This document shows, in pieces, positions 42,287-50,977 of a DNA stretch of 64,000 nucleotides. The translations under genes and the position numbers were made by a program. The notes beneath the pieces are model-generated. The model was given only the letters and a program-made list of their open reading frames with translations. It made no database searches and was not told the origin of the DNA. Origin of the DNA: Actinomycetes bacterium. Its GTDB lineage: Bacteria > Actinomycetota > Actinomycetes > Propionibacteriales > Propionibacteriaceae. Each line of letters starts with the position of its first letter. The first letter of the stretch is position 1. The stretch lies in NCBI GenBank assembly GCA_023443125.1, contig JAEZVO010000008.1:1-64000 (forward strand), written 5' to 3'.

Positions 42287-43287
42287 AGTTCGTGGATGAG
42301 CGCGACGAGGTCGGTCAGCACACTCGGGTCGGTGGTGGGGGGAACGCCGTGGCCGAGGTTCACGACGTGCGCCGGGGCGGCCTTGCCGCGTTCGACGACG
42401 TCGCGGGTATGCGCTTCCAGCACATCCCAGCCGGCGGCCAGCATGGCCGGGTCGATGTTGCCCTGCAACGGCAGTCCGGGCACCAACGTCGCGGCCTCGT
42501 CGAGGGGCGTGCGGTAGTCCACGCCGATGGCCTCGACGCCGCATTGGGCCATGTCAGGCAGGATTTGGCGCGTGCCGACACCGAAGTGGATGCGCGGCAC
42601 CTGCCCCTCCACCGCGGCCAGCGCCCGTGCTGAGTGCGGCGCGATAGAGGCGACGTAGTCAGCCCGGCTGAGCGACCCGGCCCACGAGTCGAACAGCTGC
42701 GCCGCCCGCGCTCCGGCGTCGACCTGCATCTGCAAGAACTGCCCCGACAGCTCCGCGCACCACGCGAGCAGCCGCTCCCACGCGGCGGGGTCGGCGTGCA
42801 TCATGGTGCGGGCCGTGAGGTGATCGCGCGAGCCCTTCCCTTCGACGAGGTACGCCGCCAGCGTGAACGGCGCGCCCGCAAACCCGATGAGCGGCACCTC
42901 GCCCAACTCGCCGACGAGAATCTGCACGGTCTCGGTGATCGCCGACGGGTCGTCCATGCGGTGCGACGTGATCCGCGCCACGTCGGCTGCGGTGCGCACG
43001 GGCTCGTCGATCACGGGCCCCACCCCAGGCACAATGTCGACGTCCACGCCGGCCAACACCAGAGGCGTCATGATGTCAGAGAAGAAAATCGCCGCATCGA
43101 CCCCGTGCCGCCTGACGGGCTGCATCGTGATCTCGGCAGCGAGCTCAGGCCGTAGACAAGCTTCCAGGATGGTGGTGCCTTGCCGCACTTCTTTATACTC
43201 CGGCAACGAGCGCCCGGCCTGGCGCATGAACCATACGGGTAACCGACTGGGACGGGCCCCGCTCAGGGCTTCGAGGAACGTGCTCAT
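42283..43287 (-). CDS. hemE: Uroporphyrinogen decarboxylase
   Basis: A 334-residue enzyme that removes four acetate carboxyls from uroporphyrinogen III to give coproporphyrinogen III. The RLPVWFMRQAGRSLPEYKEV motif with its two substrate-binding arginines and the FFSDIMTPL and GFAGAPFTLA motifs are intact. AAGGAG precedes the ATG. It is the first gene of the leftward hem operon and is divergent from hemA across 29-47 bp, depending on the hemA start. Confidence 0.97.
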   Translation of the reverse strand: MSTFLEALSGARPSRLPVWFMRQAGRSLPEYKEVRQGTTILEACLRPELAAEITMQPVRRHGVDAAIFFSDIMTPLVLAGVDVDIVPGVGPVIDEPVRTAADVARITSHRMDDPSAITETVQILVGELGEVPLIGFAGAPFTLAAYLVEGKGSRDHLTARTMMHADPAAWERLLAWCAELSGQFLQMQVDAGARAAQLFDSWAGSLSRADYVASIAPHSARALAAVEGQVPRIHFGVGTRQILPDMAQCGVEAIGVDYRTPLDEAATLVPGLPLQGNIDPAMLAAGWDVLEAHTRDVVERGKAAPAHVVNLGHGVPPTTDPSVLTDLVALIHEL

Positions 43288-43334
43288 GCTCCTTGATTCT
43301 GCCGTATTGACTCAAGGTGGTTGAATGGCCCTAT

Positions 43335-44600
43335 ATGTCTCTGCAGATTTTCTCTCTTGAACACCACCGACATGGCCTGCCGGTGGTGGAGCAGGCCGCG
43401 GCGAACGTCGACGGCGTGGTTGAGCGAATCGTCCACCACGACGGTGTGCGAGGTGTGGTGCTGCTGCACACGTGCAACCGGGTTGAGTTGGTGTTGGAGG
43501 TAGACGACGCCGGCCTGGCGATCCCGTCCTTGCTGCGCGCACACTTCGGCGCAGAGTTCCCCTGGCGTATCTACCGAGGAGAGCAGGCCCTCGACCACAT
43601 CTTCCGCGTGACCGCCGGCCTCGAATCCATGGTGATGGGGGAGCGCGAGATCGCCGGCCAGTACCGCCGCGCGCTGCAAGAGGCGCAGGCGGGCGGGCAC
43701 GCGTCGCTGGCCATCAGCACCGCAGTAGAAGAAGCGCTCCGGACCTCCAAGAAGGTCGCCAGCCACACGCACCTCGACGGCGCCGGGCGCTCGGTCGTCT
43801 CCGTCGGCCTGGATCTGCTCACCGTCGACGACTGGTCGGCATCGCGGGCGCTCCTCGTCGGCACCGGCAGCTACGCCGGCGCGGTAGTGGCCGCGCTGAA
43901 GGCCCGCGGGGTGCGCAGCATCGGCGTGCACTCCGCCACGGGCCGCGCGGCTTCGTTCGCCGACGCCCACGCCATCGACCCCGTCGACGATCTCGCCGAC
44001 GCACTCGCCACCGCCGACGTCGTCGTCACCTGCCGCGGGCGGGGCGCCGTGATTGGCCCCGACGATGTGCGCGCCGGCATGAAGCTCCTCGACCTCGCGC
44101 TCGTCCGCGACGTCGACCGCGCCGTGGAGGCGATGCCCGACGTGCAGGTGGTGAGCCTGGAAACCGTCCAGCGGAACGTCGACCCCAAGTACGATGGCGA
44201 CCTCGCCACCGCCGAGAGGCTCATCGACGCCGGGCGCACGGCCGCGCTGACGAAGATCCGCGCTCGCGTCGTCGACCCAGCCGTCACTAGCCTGCGTGAG
44301 ACGGTGATGAACCTCGTCGAGGAGGAAACCGACCGACTGCCAAACCGTCCGCTGACCAGGGACGATGCAGCCCGGGCGCTTGAACGTCTCGCTGTCCGGC
44401 TGCTCCACATTCCCTCCGCCCGCGCCCGCGAGGCGGCCCAGCTGGGGCGCACCAACGAATACCTCATCGCCATGCACGAGCTCTACGGCATCGGGGAGCC
44501 GCTCGCGGCCCACGCCGTGGAGGAGGGGCGCTGCCCCGTGACCGGGCTCGGCATGGACGACGTCGCTAGCCAGAAATCTCAACGCACCATCGCATCATGA
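43335..44600 (+). CDS. hemA: Glutamyl-tRNA reductase
   Basis: A 421-residue enzyme that reduces glutamyl-tRNA to glutamate-1-semialdehyde, the committed and usually regulated step. The catalytic cysteine is in VVLLHTCNRVEL, followed by GLESMVMGEREIAGQYRRAL and a Rossmann domain (LLVGTGSYAGAVVAAL). The family start usually reads MxLxxxxLxH, so ATG 43335 (MSLQIFSLEHHRH) is preferred; a GTG at 43317 is an alternative. The stop overlaps hemH as ATGA. It starts the rightward hemA-hemH-hemQ operon. Confidence 0.95.
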   Translation: MSLQIFSLEHHRHGLPVVEQAAANVDGVVERIVHHDGVRGVVLLHTCNRVELVLEVDDAGLAIPSLLRAHFGAEFPWRIYRGEQALDHIFRVTAGLESMVMGEREIAGQYRRALQEAQAGGHASLAISTAVEEALRTSKKVASHTHLDGAGRSVVSVGLDLLTVDDWSASRALLVGTGSYAGAVVAALKARGVRSIGVHSATGRAASFADAHAIDPVDDLADALATADVVVTCRGRGAVIGPDDVRAGMKLLDLALVRDVDRAVEAMPDVQVVSLETVQRNVDPKYDGDLATAERLIDAGRTAALTKIRARVVDPAVTSLRETVMNLVEEETDRLPNRPLTRDDAARALERLAVRLLHIPSARAREAAQLGRTNEYLIAMHELYGIGEPLAAHAVEEGRCPVTGLGMDDVASQKSQRTIAS

Positions 44601-45652
44601 GCATCGAACCTTATAGCGCCATCATGGTGGCCTCGTACGGCGGCCCCAACCAGCCCGACGACGTGTTGCCGTTCATGCGCAATGCCACCCGCGGCAAGGG
44701 GATTCCCGACGAGCGCCTCATGGAAGTCTCCGAGCACTACATGCTGTTCGGCGGTAAGTCGCCCATCAACGAACTGAACGCGAAACTCGTCGACGCGCTC
44801 CAGGCCGAGCTGCACCGTCGCGGCGCCGACGCACCTGTGGTGATCGGCAATCGCAACTGGGAGCCGTACATGTCTGACGTGGTGCGCGAATTCGTCGACG
44901 GTGGCCACAAGCGGGTGCTCGCCCTCGCGACGAGCGCATATCAGTCGTATTCCAACTGCCGCCAGTATCACGAAGACCTCGTGCAGGCCTCCGACGGGCA
45001 ACCCATCGTCATCGACAAGCTCGACCCCTTCTGGTGGGCCCCCGAATTCTCGAGCGCCAACGCTCGTCGCGTCGTAGCCTCGTGGCGGGCGCTGCGGGAG
45101 CGGATCGGCGACGGGAAAGCCCGCCTGGTGTTCGTCACGCACTCCATCCCGGTGGGGATGGACGAACGCTCCGGCCCGGGTGCGCCGTCGCCGCACTATC
45201 AGGCGCAACACCTCCAAGTGGCACAACAGGTTGCTGAGCTCGCCGCCGACGAGCTCGGTGAGGCGCTCACCTGGGACCTCGCCTTCTGCTCGAGGTCCGG
45301 GCCGCCGCACGTGCCGTGGCTCGAACCCGACGTGAACGACCACCTCGAGGCGATCGTCGACGAGGTGGACGGCGTCGTCGTAGCCCCCATCGGGTTCATC
45401 GCCGACCACATGGAAGTAGCCTTCGACCTCGACACCGAAGCCGCCCAAACCGCCCGCAGCTTGGGGCTCGCCTACGAGCGCGCGGGCACCGTCGGCGTGG
45501 ACGACGAGTTCGTCGGCATGCTGGTGGACCACATCGAAGACGCCGCTCGGCGCGCCAGCGAGGGCAAGCCGGTGGACGAGTACTGTCAGTTCGCGGGCGG
45601 CACGTGCTGCCTGCCGCCCCAACGCCCCACCCGAACAGGAGCACCATCATGA
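44597..45652 (+). CDS. hemH: Ferrochelatase (coproporphyrin type, CpfC)
   Basis: A 351-residue ferrochelatase inserting iron into the porphyrin; with HemQ next door the substrate is probably coproporphyrin III. The N-terminal IMVASYGGPNQPDDVLPFM and the metal-site histidine region LVFVTHSIPVGMDE are present, with APIGFIADHMEV near the end. Its tail CQFAGGTCCLPPQ is cysteine-rich, which could bind an iron-sulfur cluster, as some actinobacterial ferrochelatases do. It overlaps its neighbours on both sides by 4 bases. Confidence 0.95.
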   Translation: MSIEPYSAIMVASYGGPNQPDDVLPFMRNATRGKGIPDERLMEVSEHYMLFGGKSPINELNAKLVDALQAELHRRGADAPVVIGNRNWEPYMSDVVREFVDGGHKRVLALATSAYQSYSNCRQYHEDLVQASDGQPIVIDKLDPFWWAPEFSSANARRVVASWRALRERIGDGKARLVFVTHSIPVGMDERSGPGAPSPHYQAQHLQVAQQVAELAADELGEALTWDLAFCSRSGPPHVPWLEPDVNDHLEAIVDEVDGVVVAPIGFIADHMEVAFDLDTEAAQTARSLGLAYERAGTVGVDDEFVGMLVDHIEDAARRASEGKPVDEYCQFAGGTCCLPPQRPTRTGAPS

Positions 45653-46365
45653 AGCACCCCAGCCGCGACGAGCGCGACGAGCAGAACGTCGACTACAAGG
45701 CCATTAACCGCGAATCGCACTACTCCATGCACGCGGTGTTCGCCACGTGCATGCCGCTGTCCGACGACGCCGAGGCGCAGGCGACAGCGCTGCGCGAAGA
45801 GATCGAAGCCACTGGGGTCACCATCCGCGGCTTCTACGACGTCGGCGGCTTCCGTGCCGACGCCGACCTCATGGTGTGGATGCTCGCCGACGACCCCCAC
45901 GCGCTCCAGCGTGCCTACCACGTTATCCGCAATAGCGAGCTGGGTGCAGCGCTCGAGCCGGTGTGGTCGGCCGTCGCCGTGCACCGGGCCGCCGAGTTCA
46001 ACAAGGCGCACGTGCCGAGCTGTTTCGCCGGCATCGCGCCGCGCCCCTGGGTGACGGTGTACCCGTTCGTGCGCAGCTACGACTGGTACGTGCTCGACGA
46101 CGCCCACCGCTCCAAGATGCTGCGCGAGCACGGCATGGCCGGGCGCGAATACCCCGACGTGATCGCGTCGACGATGTCCGCCTTCGCGCTCGGCGACTAC
46201 GAGTGGATCCTCGCCTTCGAGGCCGACGAACTCCACCGCCTCACCGACGCGATGCGCCACCAGCGCGGCGTCGAGGCGCGCCTGCACGTGCGCGAGGAGA
46301 CGCCGTTCTTCACCGGCCCGCTCATCACTCTCGACGAGTGGGTCGCCCGCCAGCCGCGCGCCTGA
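45649..46365 (+). CDS. hemQ: Coproheme decarboxylase HemQ (ChdC)
   Basis: A 238-residue chlorite-dismutase-family protein that oxidatively decarboxylates coproheme to heme b using peroxide. Family marks are ESHYSMHAVFAT, FYDVGGFRADADLMVW, the WVTVYPFVRSYDWYVL stretch and the LREHGMAGREYPDV segment around the proximal ligand. It lacks any signal peptide, as expected. It is the last gene of the hemAHQ operon, translationally coupled to hemH. Confidence 0.97.
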   Translation: MKHPSRDERDEQNVDYKAINRESHYSMHAVFATCMPLSDDAEAQATALREEIEATGVTIRGFYDVGGFRADADLMVWMLADDPHALQRAYHVIRNSELGAALEPVWSAVAVHRAAEFNKAHVPSCFAGIAPRPWVTVYPFVRSYDWYVLDDAHRSKMLREHGMAGREYPDVIASTMSAFALGDYEWILAFEADELHRLTDAMRHQRGVEARLHVREETPFFTGPLITLDEWVARQPRA

Positions 46366-46414
46366 CGCGCCTCGTCGGCGCCCGCCGCGGTTTCCCCCGC
46401 CGGGCAGACGTAAC

Positions 46415-46524
46415 CGGTGCGGCTCAGTCCCGGAATAGGTGTCACCTGCCTGGCTGCGGCGAGGCGTCGTCCAGAAGCAGGTGACACTTGATCCGCTCAG
46501 TTGCCGCACAGGTTGCACCTGCCC
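46415..46524. repeat. Long hairpin repeat (family copy 3)
   Basis: GTGTCACCTGC (46440-46450) pairs with GCAGGTGACAC (46477-46487), and the flanks GGTGCGGCTCAG and CTCAGTTGCCGCACAGG extend the pairing with bulges. It is the closest relative of 28200-28310. It lies in the convergent hemQ/radical-SAM gap and may stop hemQ transcription. Confidence 0.8.
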
Positions 46525-46558
46525 GGGGCAGGCCCAGCAACCACCGGGCCGCGACAAG

Positions 46559-46604
46559 ATAGATCAAGTTCGTGGTGGGCAGACGAGCCACCAACTTGAT
46601 CTAT
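46559..46604. terminator. 17-bp inverted repeat at the radical SAM gene end
   Basis: Arms 46559-46575 (ATAGATCAAGTTCGTGG) and 46588-46604 pair with one mismatch around a 12-base loop. The right arm includes the stop codon of the radical SAM gene. It sits between convergent genes, so it can serve both strands. Confidence 0.7.
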
Positions 46605-47794
46605 GATTCAGCGTCGGCCAGCCACGCGTCGGGTTGGTACACGCAGGTCGGGTCGGAGGCGAGCGGATCGCCCAGCATGGCGTGGGCGCGGGCCCTTGAG
46701 CCACCGCAGATCCAGTTGAAGTCGCACACGCCGCACTTGCCGGAATAGCTCGACGGGTCGCGCAGCGCCTGCATCATGGGCGCGTTCGAGTAAATGTCGT
46801 GGAACGACTGCTCCTTCACCGATCCGCAGCGGTACGGCAGGAAGCCCGACGGATACACGTCGCCGATGTGATCCACGAACGCAAAACCTCGGCCCGAGTT
46901 CACCCCAATCGGCGGGCGAGGCGGACGTCGATCCGTCACCTCACCCAGCAGCCGATCGGTCTCCGCCATCAACCACCGGTGCAGCTCGCCGCGCTCGGGC
47001 ATGGGGAGCCCAGCCTGGCGGGCCTCGTCGCGCTGGATCGCCACGCGACGGTAATTCGGCGCCTCGGTGACCTTCACCGCAATGCGGTCGGAGACGTCGT
47101 GCAGCCAGTGCAGCACGTCCTCCATTTCTTCCGGGTCGAGGGGTTCGAGGTTCGAGCCACGCCCCATCGGCACCAGGAACAGCAAGTACCACATGTGCGC
47201 CCGCATGGCGATGGTGTTGGCCAGCAGCTGCGGCAGTTCTTGCAGGTTGTTCTTGCAGATCGTGGTGTTCACCTGGAAGCGGAATCCATGCTTGACAACG
47301 AGCTTTGCCGCCTCCATCGTGGCGTCGTAGGTACCGTCGATGCCGCGGAATGAGTCGTGCGTTTGGGCGGTGGCGCCATCGAGGGAGAGCGAAAACGCCT
47401 TCACTCCAGCCTCGCGCACTGATGCGAGCCGCTCGTCGGTGAGCAGTGGAGTCACCGACGGCGACAGCGCAATCGGCAGCCCGATGCTCGTGCCGTACGC
47501 GATGAGCTCCTCCAGATCGGGGCGCTCGAACGCGTCGCCACCGGAGAGGATCACGATGGGGCGAGGTGTGCCGTAGGCCGCGAACTCGTTGAGCAGTTTC
47601 TTGCCCTCAGCGGTGGTGAGCTGGCGCGGGTCGGGCTTGGTGAATGCGTCGGCGCGGCAGTGCTTGCACGCCAACTGGCATGCCCTGGTCACCTCCCAGA
47701 CGATGACGTGCGGACGCTCGCCCGCGTCGTGATGCAACGTGCGGACGACGCCCTTGCGGGCCTCGTGAGGATGCGAACCAGGATGCGCAGACAT
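46601..47794 (-). CDS. Radical SAM/SPASM protein, AhbD-like (TIGR04053-type)
   Basis: A 397-residue radical SAM enzyme. The SAM cluster motif CQLACKHC is at about 37-44, the SPASM C-terminal part has CGVCDFNWICGGSRARAHA, and LSGGDAFERPDLEEL and FSLSLDGATAQTHDSFRG are typical. The family includes AhbD (anaerobic coproheme decarboxylase) and heme d1 proteins. Its place beside the hem genes suggests an oxygen-independent heme step parallel to HemQ, which is inference. It could instead modify a peptide. TATCGT lies 7 nt before the ATG, so it may be leaderless. Confidence 0.85.
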   Translation of the reverse strand: MSAHPGSHPHEARKGVVRTLHHDAGERPHVIVWEVTRACQLACKHCRADAFTKPDPRQLTTAEGKKLLNEFAAYGTPRPIVILSGGDAFERPDLEELIAYGTSIGLPIALSPSVTPLLTDERLASVREAGVKAFSLSLDGATAQTHDSFRGIDGTYDATMEAAKLVVKHGFRFQVNTTICKNNLQELPQLLANTIAMRAHMWYLLFLVPMGRGSNLEPLDPEEMEDVLHWLHDVSDRIAVKVTEAPNYRRVAIQRDEARQAGLPMPERGELHRWLMAETDRLLGEVTDRRPPRPPIGVNSGRGFAFVDHIGDVYPSGFLPYRCGSVKEQSFHDIYSNAPMMQALRDPSSYSGKCGVCDFNWICGGSRARAHAMLGDPLASDPTCVYQPDAWLADAES

Positions 47795-47925
47795 AACCCC
47801 GACGATAACCGTCGCTCACCCGGTCGTCTGCGGCGGGGTCGGCTACTCGGCAGGTGGGAAGAATCGGTTCCGCAGAACCTGGGCGAACAGCGGGCAACAA
47901 CTCCTGCACCTCTGCTGCATGCTGT

Positions 47926-48085
47926 TAGGCTGAGGGCGCTTCTTCGGAGGCGGATTGTCGTCGTCGAAGATGTCCTTAGCCGGGGAATTCCGGTGAGAAT
48001 CCGGAGCTGTCGCGCAACGGTGTTGCCAAGAGCTGAGCCCGATGACTGGCGAAGGACACACTCCTCGGTTGCGCGTAACGACCCT
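47926..48085 (+). promoter_or_regulatory. Cobalamin (B12) riboswitch
   Basis: The conserved core is clear: GGGGAATTCCGGTGAGAATC (about 47983 on) followed by GGAGCTGTCGCGCAACGGTG, then the AGCCCGATGACTGGC element. This is the class I cobalamin riboswitch pattern. A TAGGCT -10 box lies at 47926-47931. CGCGCAAC in the core (48012-48019) is complementary to GTTGCGCG downstream (48069-48076), a pairing that could switch access to the ribosome site AGGAAG before btuC. It controls the B12 importer genes below. Confidence 0.9.
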
Positions 48086-48102
48086 GACAGGAAGTTCAGT
48101 CT

Positions 48103-49167
48103 GTGCCCATTCCTGACCTTGACAGATCGCCCCGGCATCGCCTGGCTGCGAGGCGACGTCGGGCCCTGCGGCACATCCTCATTCTCCTTGCATTGCTGTT
48201 GCCTGCGCCAGTACTCGCCATTGCGCTGGGTCCTGCGGGCGTGCCGATTCCTGACGTGCTGGGGGTGATCGCGAGCCATATCCCTGGGCTGGATGTGGAC
48301 ATCACGTGGTCGCGGACCGTCGACGCCATCGTCTGGCAAACCCGGGCGCCTCGCATCATCGGGGCCATCCTCGTGGGAGCCATACTTGGAACCTCCGGGG
48401 TTGTGCTGCAAGCCATCGTCCGCAACCCCCTTGCCGAACCCTACGTACTCGGGGTCAGTTCAGGAGCGTCGACAGGAGCAGCGCTCGGCATGGTCATCAT
48501 TGGAACGATGAGTGCCGCCGGCGTGAGCGGGTTGGCGTTCGTCGGTGCGGCGATCGCCACCGGCTTGGTGCTTCTGGTGGGAGGGCGCGAGGCCTCGTCG
48601 TTGCATCTGGTGCTGGGCGGTCTGGCGGTCGGTTTTGGATTCCAGGCAGTGACCAATCTCATCGTGTTTTCCTCAGGGACCCCAGAAGCGTCCCGAGCCG
48701 TGATGTTTTGGATGCTCGGATCCCTGGGGCGGATCTCGTGGAACGACCTCCCCGTCGTGGGCGTGGCAGCTGTGGTGCTCGTCGCGCTCATGATGCTGCT
48801 CGGCCCGGTGCTCGACGCCCTGAGCAGCGGAGACAGCACAGCTCGCTCGGTAGGTGTGGAGCCCGCACGCGCCCGAGCCATCTTGTTGATACTGGTTTCC
48901 GCAGCAGTTGGCGTCGCGGTCGCGACAGCGGGAAGCATCGGGTTCGTGGGGCTCGTGGTTCCACACATCATGCGGTCCTTCGTCGGGCATTCGCATCGCA
49001 TTCTCGTGCTCGCGAGCGCCCTTGCTGCCGCACTGTGTCTCGTCTGGGCCGACGCGTTCGCGCGCATCGCGTTCGCCCCCGCTGAGCTGCCTCTCGGTGT
49101 GGTCACTGGCCTCGTCGGGGCACCCATACTCGTCTTACTTGTGCGTCGAATGGCTCTGAGCCGCTGA
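48103..49167 (+). CDS. btuC: Vitamin B12 ABC transporter permease (FecCD/BtuC family)
   Basis: A 354-residue permease with about ten transmembrane helices, containing RAPRIIGAILVGAILGTSGV, LAEPYVLGVSSGAS and the coupling-helix GLVVPHIMR of the FecCD family. Sequence alone does not tell B12 from siderophore transport, but the cobalamin riboswitch immediately upstream argues for B12. The start is the GTG at 48103, 7-8 bases after AGGAAG. Confidence 0.92.
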   Translation: MPIPDLDRSPRHRLAARRRRALRHILILLALLLPAPVLAIALGPAGVPIPDVLGVIASHIPGLDVDITWSRTVDAIVWQTRAPRIIGAILVGAILGTSGVVLQAIVRNPLAEPYVLGVSSGASTGAALGMVIIGTMSAAGVSGLAFVGAAIATGLVLLVGGREASSLHLVLGGLAVGFGFQAVTNLIVFSSGTPEASRAVMFWMLGSLGRISWNDLPVVGVAAVVLVALMMLLGPVLDALSSGDSTARSVGVEPARARAILLILVSAAVGVAVATAGSIGFVGLVVPHIMRSFVGHSHRILVLASALAAALCLVWADAFARIAFAPAELPLGVVTGLVGAPILVLLVRRMALSR

Positions 49168-49196
49168 TCTAAGCGCGACTATCGAAAGGTTCAACT

Positions 49197-50198
49197 ATGA
49201 CCAAGCGTCTGCTGGTGCCACTGGCGATCCTCTCCCTGGCTACTACTGCTTGCGGAACATCGGCAGCTGACAAGGCACATCAGTCCAACTCGCCGGCGAG
49301 TGAGTCGAGCGTGGCGACGGGTTTTCCCGTTCGCATCACCAACTGTGGGCATGAGGTGACGATTGAGCAGCCCCCGGAGCGCGTGCTGATGTTTTCGGGA
49401 GTAGCAGCGCCGGTGTTGGACGAACTGGATTTGCTCGACAAGGTGATCGCACACGCTGGCAAGCAGAATTATGGCGAAGCGGCAAGTGAGCTCGATCAGA
49501 AAATCAAGGCCATCAAGCAGGTTTCTAGCGAGAAAATGGAGTCTGGCAGCGCGTCCATGTCTACAGAGGCGATACTCGCTGTGAATCCTGACCTTGTGCT
49601 TGCCTACGACACAGGCGTTGATCGCGAGGCGCTCGCCAGGTTGGGGATCCCGGTGTACTCACCAGAAGCGCTGTGCCCCGATTATGACGTCGAACATGCT
49701 TCGTGGGAGCTGGTGGACGAGGAGTTTGAACGGGTTGCCACCATCTTCGGGGCGACGGACCGCGTACCGCAGGCATTAGAGCGCTTGCATGCGAAGATCG
49801 ATCATCTCGAACAAGCCAGCAACGTGGCTGGTTCCACTGCTGCGACGTTGTACGTCACCCCAGGGTCTTCCACCTTCTACGCCTACGGGACTTCGTCGAT
49901 GGTGCAGCCAATCTTCTCAGCGGTGGGGCTGAAGAACGTATTCGACGACGAAAGCACCCGGGCGTTCGACATGACGATGGAGAACTTGCTGAACCGAGAT
50001 CCCGAATGGATCGTATTGCTCTCCCTGGACGCGACTGAGGAGGAACTGAAGGACACGTTCTTAGGCTTCCCCGGCGCGACAGCGCTGCAGGCGGTCGAAA
50101 AAGACCACATTGTTGTGTTGCCATTCACGTTGACTGATCCGCCAAGCAATCTCTCGGTTGAGGGCGCTGTGCAGCTGATGAAGGCGTTGCATTCATAG
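49197..50198 (+). CDS. btuF: B12 ABC transporter substrate-binding lipoprotein
   Basis: A 333-residue type III periplasmic-binding-type protein. A lipoprotein signal ends LATTAC (C19), followed by PVRITNCGHEVTIEQPPERV, the usual entry of this family, and a long central helix. It would capture cobalamin outside the membrane for BtuCD. Codon use is less GC-rich than neighbours such as the hem genes. CGAAAGG precedes the ATG. It is followed with a 1-base overlap by the ATPase gene. Confidence 0.9.
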   Translation: MTKRLLVPLAILSLATTACGTSAADKAHQSNSPASESSVATGFPVRITNCGHEVTIEQPPERVLMFSGVAAPVLDELDLLDKVIAHAGKQNYGEAASELDQKIKAIKQVSSEKMESGSASMSTEAILAVNPDLVLAYDTGVDREALARLGIPVYSPEALCPDYDVEHASWELVDEEFERVATIFGATDRVPQALERLHAKIDHLEQASNVAGSTAATLYVTPGSSTFYAYGTSSMVQPIFSAVGLKNVFDDESTRAFDMTMENLLNRDPEWIVLLSLDATEEELKDTFLGFPGATALQAVEKDHIVVLPFTLTDPPSNLSVEGAVQLMKALHS

Positions 50199-50971
50199 TG
50201 CTCGGCGTTCGGGATGTTCGCATCGAGCGCGGCGGGAGAATCGTGCTCGACGGTGTAAGCCTCGCCGTGCACCAAGGTGAGACGGTCGGCGTCATCGGGC
50301 CAAACGGCTCTGGCAAATCCTCGCTCCTCATGGCCTTGCATAAGGCGTTGCAGGTGAAGGAAGGGCAGGTGCTGCTGGACGGCACCGATGTGCAATCGCT
50401 TGGGCGACGTGCGATCGCGAAATCAATTGCTGTTGTGGCGCAGGAGACGGGGGCGACGCTGCCGCTTTCGGTGCGCGACTCCGTGATGCTCGGGCGTCTC
50501 GCGACGTCTGGAGTGCTGCGCTATGGCTCGGATGCGGAGGCGGACATCGTCGAGGAGGCTCTCGAGCGGGTTGGGCTCGTCGGCGATCCGGATCGGCTCA
50601 TCACGCAGCTCTCAGGAGGGGAACGGCAGCGCGCGCTGATTGCCCGAGCCATCGCCCAGCAGGCTACTCATCTGCTTCTCGACGAACCGACGAACCACCT
50701 GGATTTGCGTCACCAGTTCGCGCTACTCGATCTGATCGCGTCCCTCGAATGCGCCACCGTGATTGTGCTGCACGACTTGAACCTTGCAGCGCGGTGTTGT
50801 GATCGGTTGCTCCTGCTCGACCGGGGGCAGCTCGTCGCGGCGGGGACGCCCGACGAAGTGCTGCAGCCAGCCTTGATCGAGCAGGTGTACGGCGTCTCGG
50901 TGGAGCGAATTGAGAGCGGGGAGAAGGTGCATCTGATCTTCGGACCAGCTGACAGCAGCGCTGCACACTGA
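50198..50971 (+). CDS. btuD: B12 ABC transporter ATP-binding protein
   Basis: A 257-residue ABC ATPase with Walker A GPNGSGKSS, signature LSGGERQRALIARAIA, Walker B LLLDEPTNHLD and the switch histidine in VIVLHDLNLAARC. It energises BtuC. The GTG start overlaps the btuF stop (TAGTG). It converges on the TM2 gene with a 6-bp gap and no visible terminator hairpin. Confidence 0.93.
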   Translation: MLGVRDVRIERGGRIVLDGVSLAVHQGETVGVIGPNGSGKSSLLMALHKALQVKEGQVLLDGTDVQSLGRRAIAKSIAVVAQETGATLPLSVRDSVMLGRLATSGVLRYGSDAEADIVEEALERVGLVGDPDRLITQLSGGERQRALIARAIAQQATHLLLDEPTNHLDLRHQFALLDLIASLECATVIVLHDLNLAARCCDRLLLLDRGQLVAAGTPDEVLQPALIEQVYGVSVERIESGEKVHLIFGPADSSAAH

Positions 50972-50977
50972 CCGTCG

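Noticed and set aside
43284..44582. A 432-codon open frame antisense to hemA
   Set aside because: The plus strand carries an intact HemA with its catalytic Cys and operon overlaps.
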